From assembly GCF_004102045.2 (NCBI RefSeq), contig NZ_CP029684.2, forward strand, positions 1,240,001 to 1,304,000: 64,000 bases of DNA. Reading direction: 5' to 3'. Under the pieces are notes generated by a model, which worked only from the letters and a program-made list of their open reading frames with translations, made no database searches and was not told the origin of the DNA. The position numbers were made by a program, and so were the translations under genes. Below are positions 63,276-64,000 of the stretch, in pieces; the stretch's first letter is position 1, and each line of letters starts with the position of its first letter. The DNA comes from Oenococcus sicerae (lineage in GTDB: Bacteria; Bacillota; Bacilli; Lactobacillales; Lactobacillaceae).

Positions 63276-64000
63276 ATGAGAACAAATGACATTTTAAGAG
63301 TCCAAAATTTTTCCGAGATAGATTTGAATGATCATTTTTTTGATAGTTTGAAAGATAATTATGACGATTTTAGAGATTGGTTTGGCAGAAAGCAGGAGAG
63401 TGGAGCTTCTGCCTATATAGCACGTGACAACAATGGCCGAGTAACGGCTTTTTTATATTTAAAATTAGAAGATGACTTAGATACTAGCTTTGACCCTTTC
63501 TTAGCGGGACGAAGAATAAAAATTGGCACGTTTAAGGTCGATCCCTCTCACAGAGGGACCGGTTTAGGGAAAAGGCTTTTAGCAATTGCGTTGAGACGCT
63601 TTGTGGAAGATAGTGAGAATCTTGGATTTATTTACGTTACACTTTATGAGCGAGTTGCTCGAGATATCGACGATCTTGAAAAAACGCTTCTAAGATTTGG
63701 TTTTTTCAAAGCAGGCAATAAGGGAAACGAAGTAGTGCTGGAAAAATTTAAGCCAGACAATGGGAAGTACGATATTGTGAGTGGATTCCCATTTGTTAAA
63801 ACTGATTTAGCATCTAAGTATTTACTACCAATTGCTCCCGAATATCATAAAAGAATGTTTAGTGAATCCAGGCTGGCGACGGAAAGGTCTTTGACTCCTG
63901 CGGACAATACCCCTTTCAACAATGTCGAAAAGATTTATTTGTCTGGAAATTCTAATGCAATAAATCTTCACAGAAACGATTTAGTGGTTGTCTATAGAAT
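63276..64000 (+). CDS. GNAT acetyltransferase-like protein with C-terminal extension (cut by window end)
   Basis: At least 241 residues, open to the window edge. N-terminal GNAT fold: motif A is FKVDPSHRGTGLGKRLLAIAL near residue 87 and the acceptor region follows. After about residue 185, a segment KIYLSGNSNAINLHRNDLVVVYR resembles a PUA/ASCH-type beta-barrel start. No ribosome site is clear before ATG 63276. It stands after a terminator, outside the early operon, and could be a moron gene. Confidence 0.65.
   Translation, partial: MRTNDILRVQNFSEIDLNDHFFDSLKDNYDDFRDWFGRKQESGASAYIARDNNGRVTAFLYLKLEDDLDTSFDPFLAGRRIKIGTFKVDPSHRGTGLGKRLLAIALRRFVEDSENLGFIYVTLYERVARDIDDLEKTLLRFGFFKAGNKGNEVVLEKFKPDNGKYDIVSGFPFVKTDLASKYLLPIAPEYHKRMFSESRLATERSLTPADNTPFNNVEKIYLSGNSNAINLHRNDLVVVYR

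Noticed and set aside
1-64000. CRISPR array or insertion sequence
   Set aside because: No regularly spaced repeats and no transposase gene were seen.

Overview
The window looks like the chromosome of a low-GC lactic acid bacterium of the Leuconostocaceae, most probably Oenococcus. This rests on the EF-Tu, PASTA kinase and dipeptidase (PepV-type) sequences, on heavy use of D-loop-free Firmicute gene orders (priA-fmt-stp-pknB-rpe-thiN; rpsP-rimM-trmD-rplS), and on a temperate phage sitting at tRNA-Leu(CAG), a site known for oenophages. The species is an inference; no marker here proves it.

Layout: 1-7.1 kb is a housekeeping operon for primosome, initiator tRNA formylation, Ser/Thr signalling (Stp phosphatase and PASTA kinase), Rpe and ThiN. 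7.2-8.4 kb is tuf. 8.5-11.8 kb holds an Rgg-like regulator, an SOS-controlled Y-family polymerase with a YolD partner, and a prepilin peptidase. 11.9-14.4 kb is the S16/RimM/TrmD/L19 operon with an inserted O6-alkylguanine methyltransferase. 14.5-19.6 kb carries a YitT membrane protein, a tautomerase, a secreted LysM-NlpC/P60 hydrolase, peptide deformylase and BipA. 19.8-28 kb is a LacI-controlled oligosaccharide uptake operon (binding protein, two permeases, DUF624 protein, GH31 glucosidase; no ATPase). 28-34.3 kb is a mixed region with HAD phosphatases, tRNA-Cys, an MDR oxidoreductase, a TauE exporter, a cation/proton antiporter and an unknown membrane protein. 34.3-38.3 kb has metK behind a SAM-I riboswitch and leuS behind a T-box. 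38.5-46.1 kb is a complete oligopeptide ABC system with two tandem mosaic OppA proteins. 46.2-51.5 kb has a flippase-like MATE/MurJ protein, PepV, UppP, a deoxynucleoside kinase and MscL.

From 51.56 kb (tRNA-Leu) to the window end is the left part of a prophage: integrase, a leftward lysogeny block with unusual cargo (HTH protein, two-TM protein, potassium-channel-like protein with an altered selectivity filter, zinc-ribbon/SHOCT protein), a LexA-like CI repressor, a divergent Cro, then early genes (DUF1351, DUF1071 annealing protein, SSB, DnaD-like initiator, DnaB helicase, methyltransferase, RusA, ArpU-like regulator) and a truncated GNAT gene.

Most notable: the prophage cargo with a shared 20-bp 5' element; a set of genes with no Shine-Dalgarno whose ATG lies exactly six bases after a -10 box (candidate leaderless mRNAs, including cI and the SOS polymerase); the metK SAM-I riboswitch with a covarying pseudoknot; the mosaic oppA pair; and three solute-binding proteins lacking a lipoprotein cysteine.
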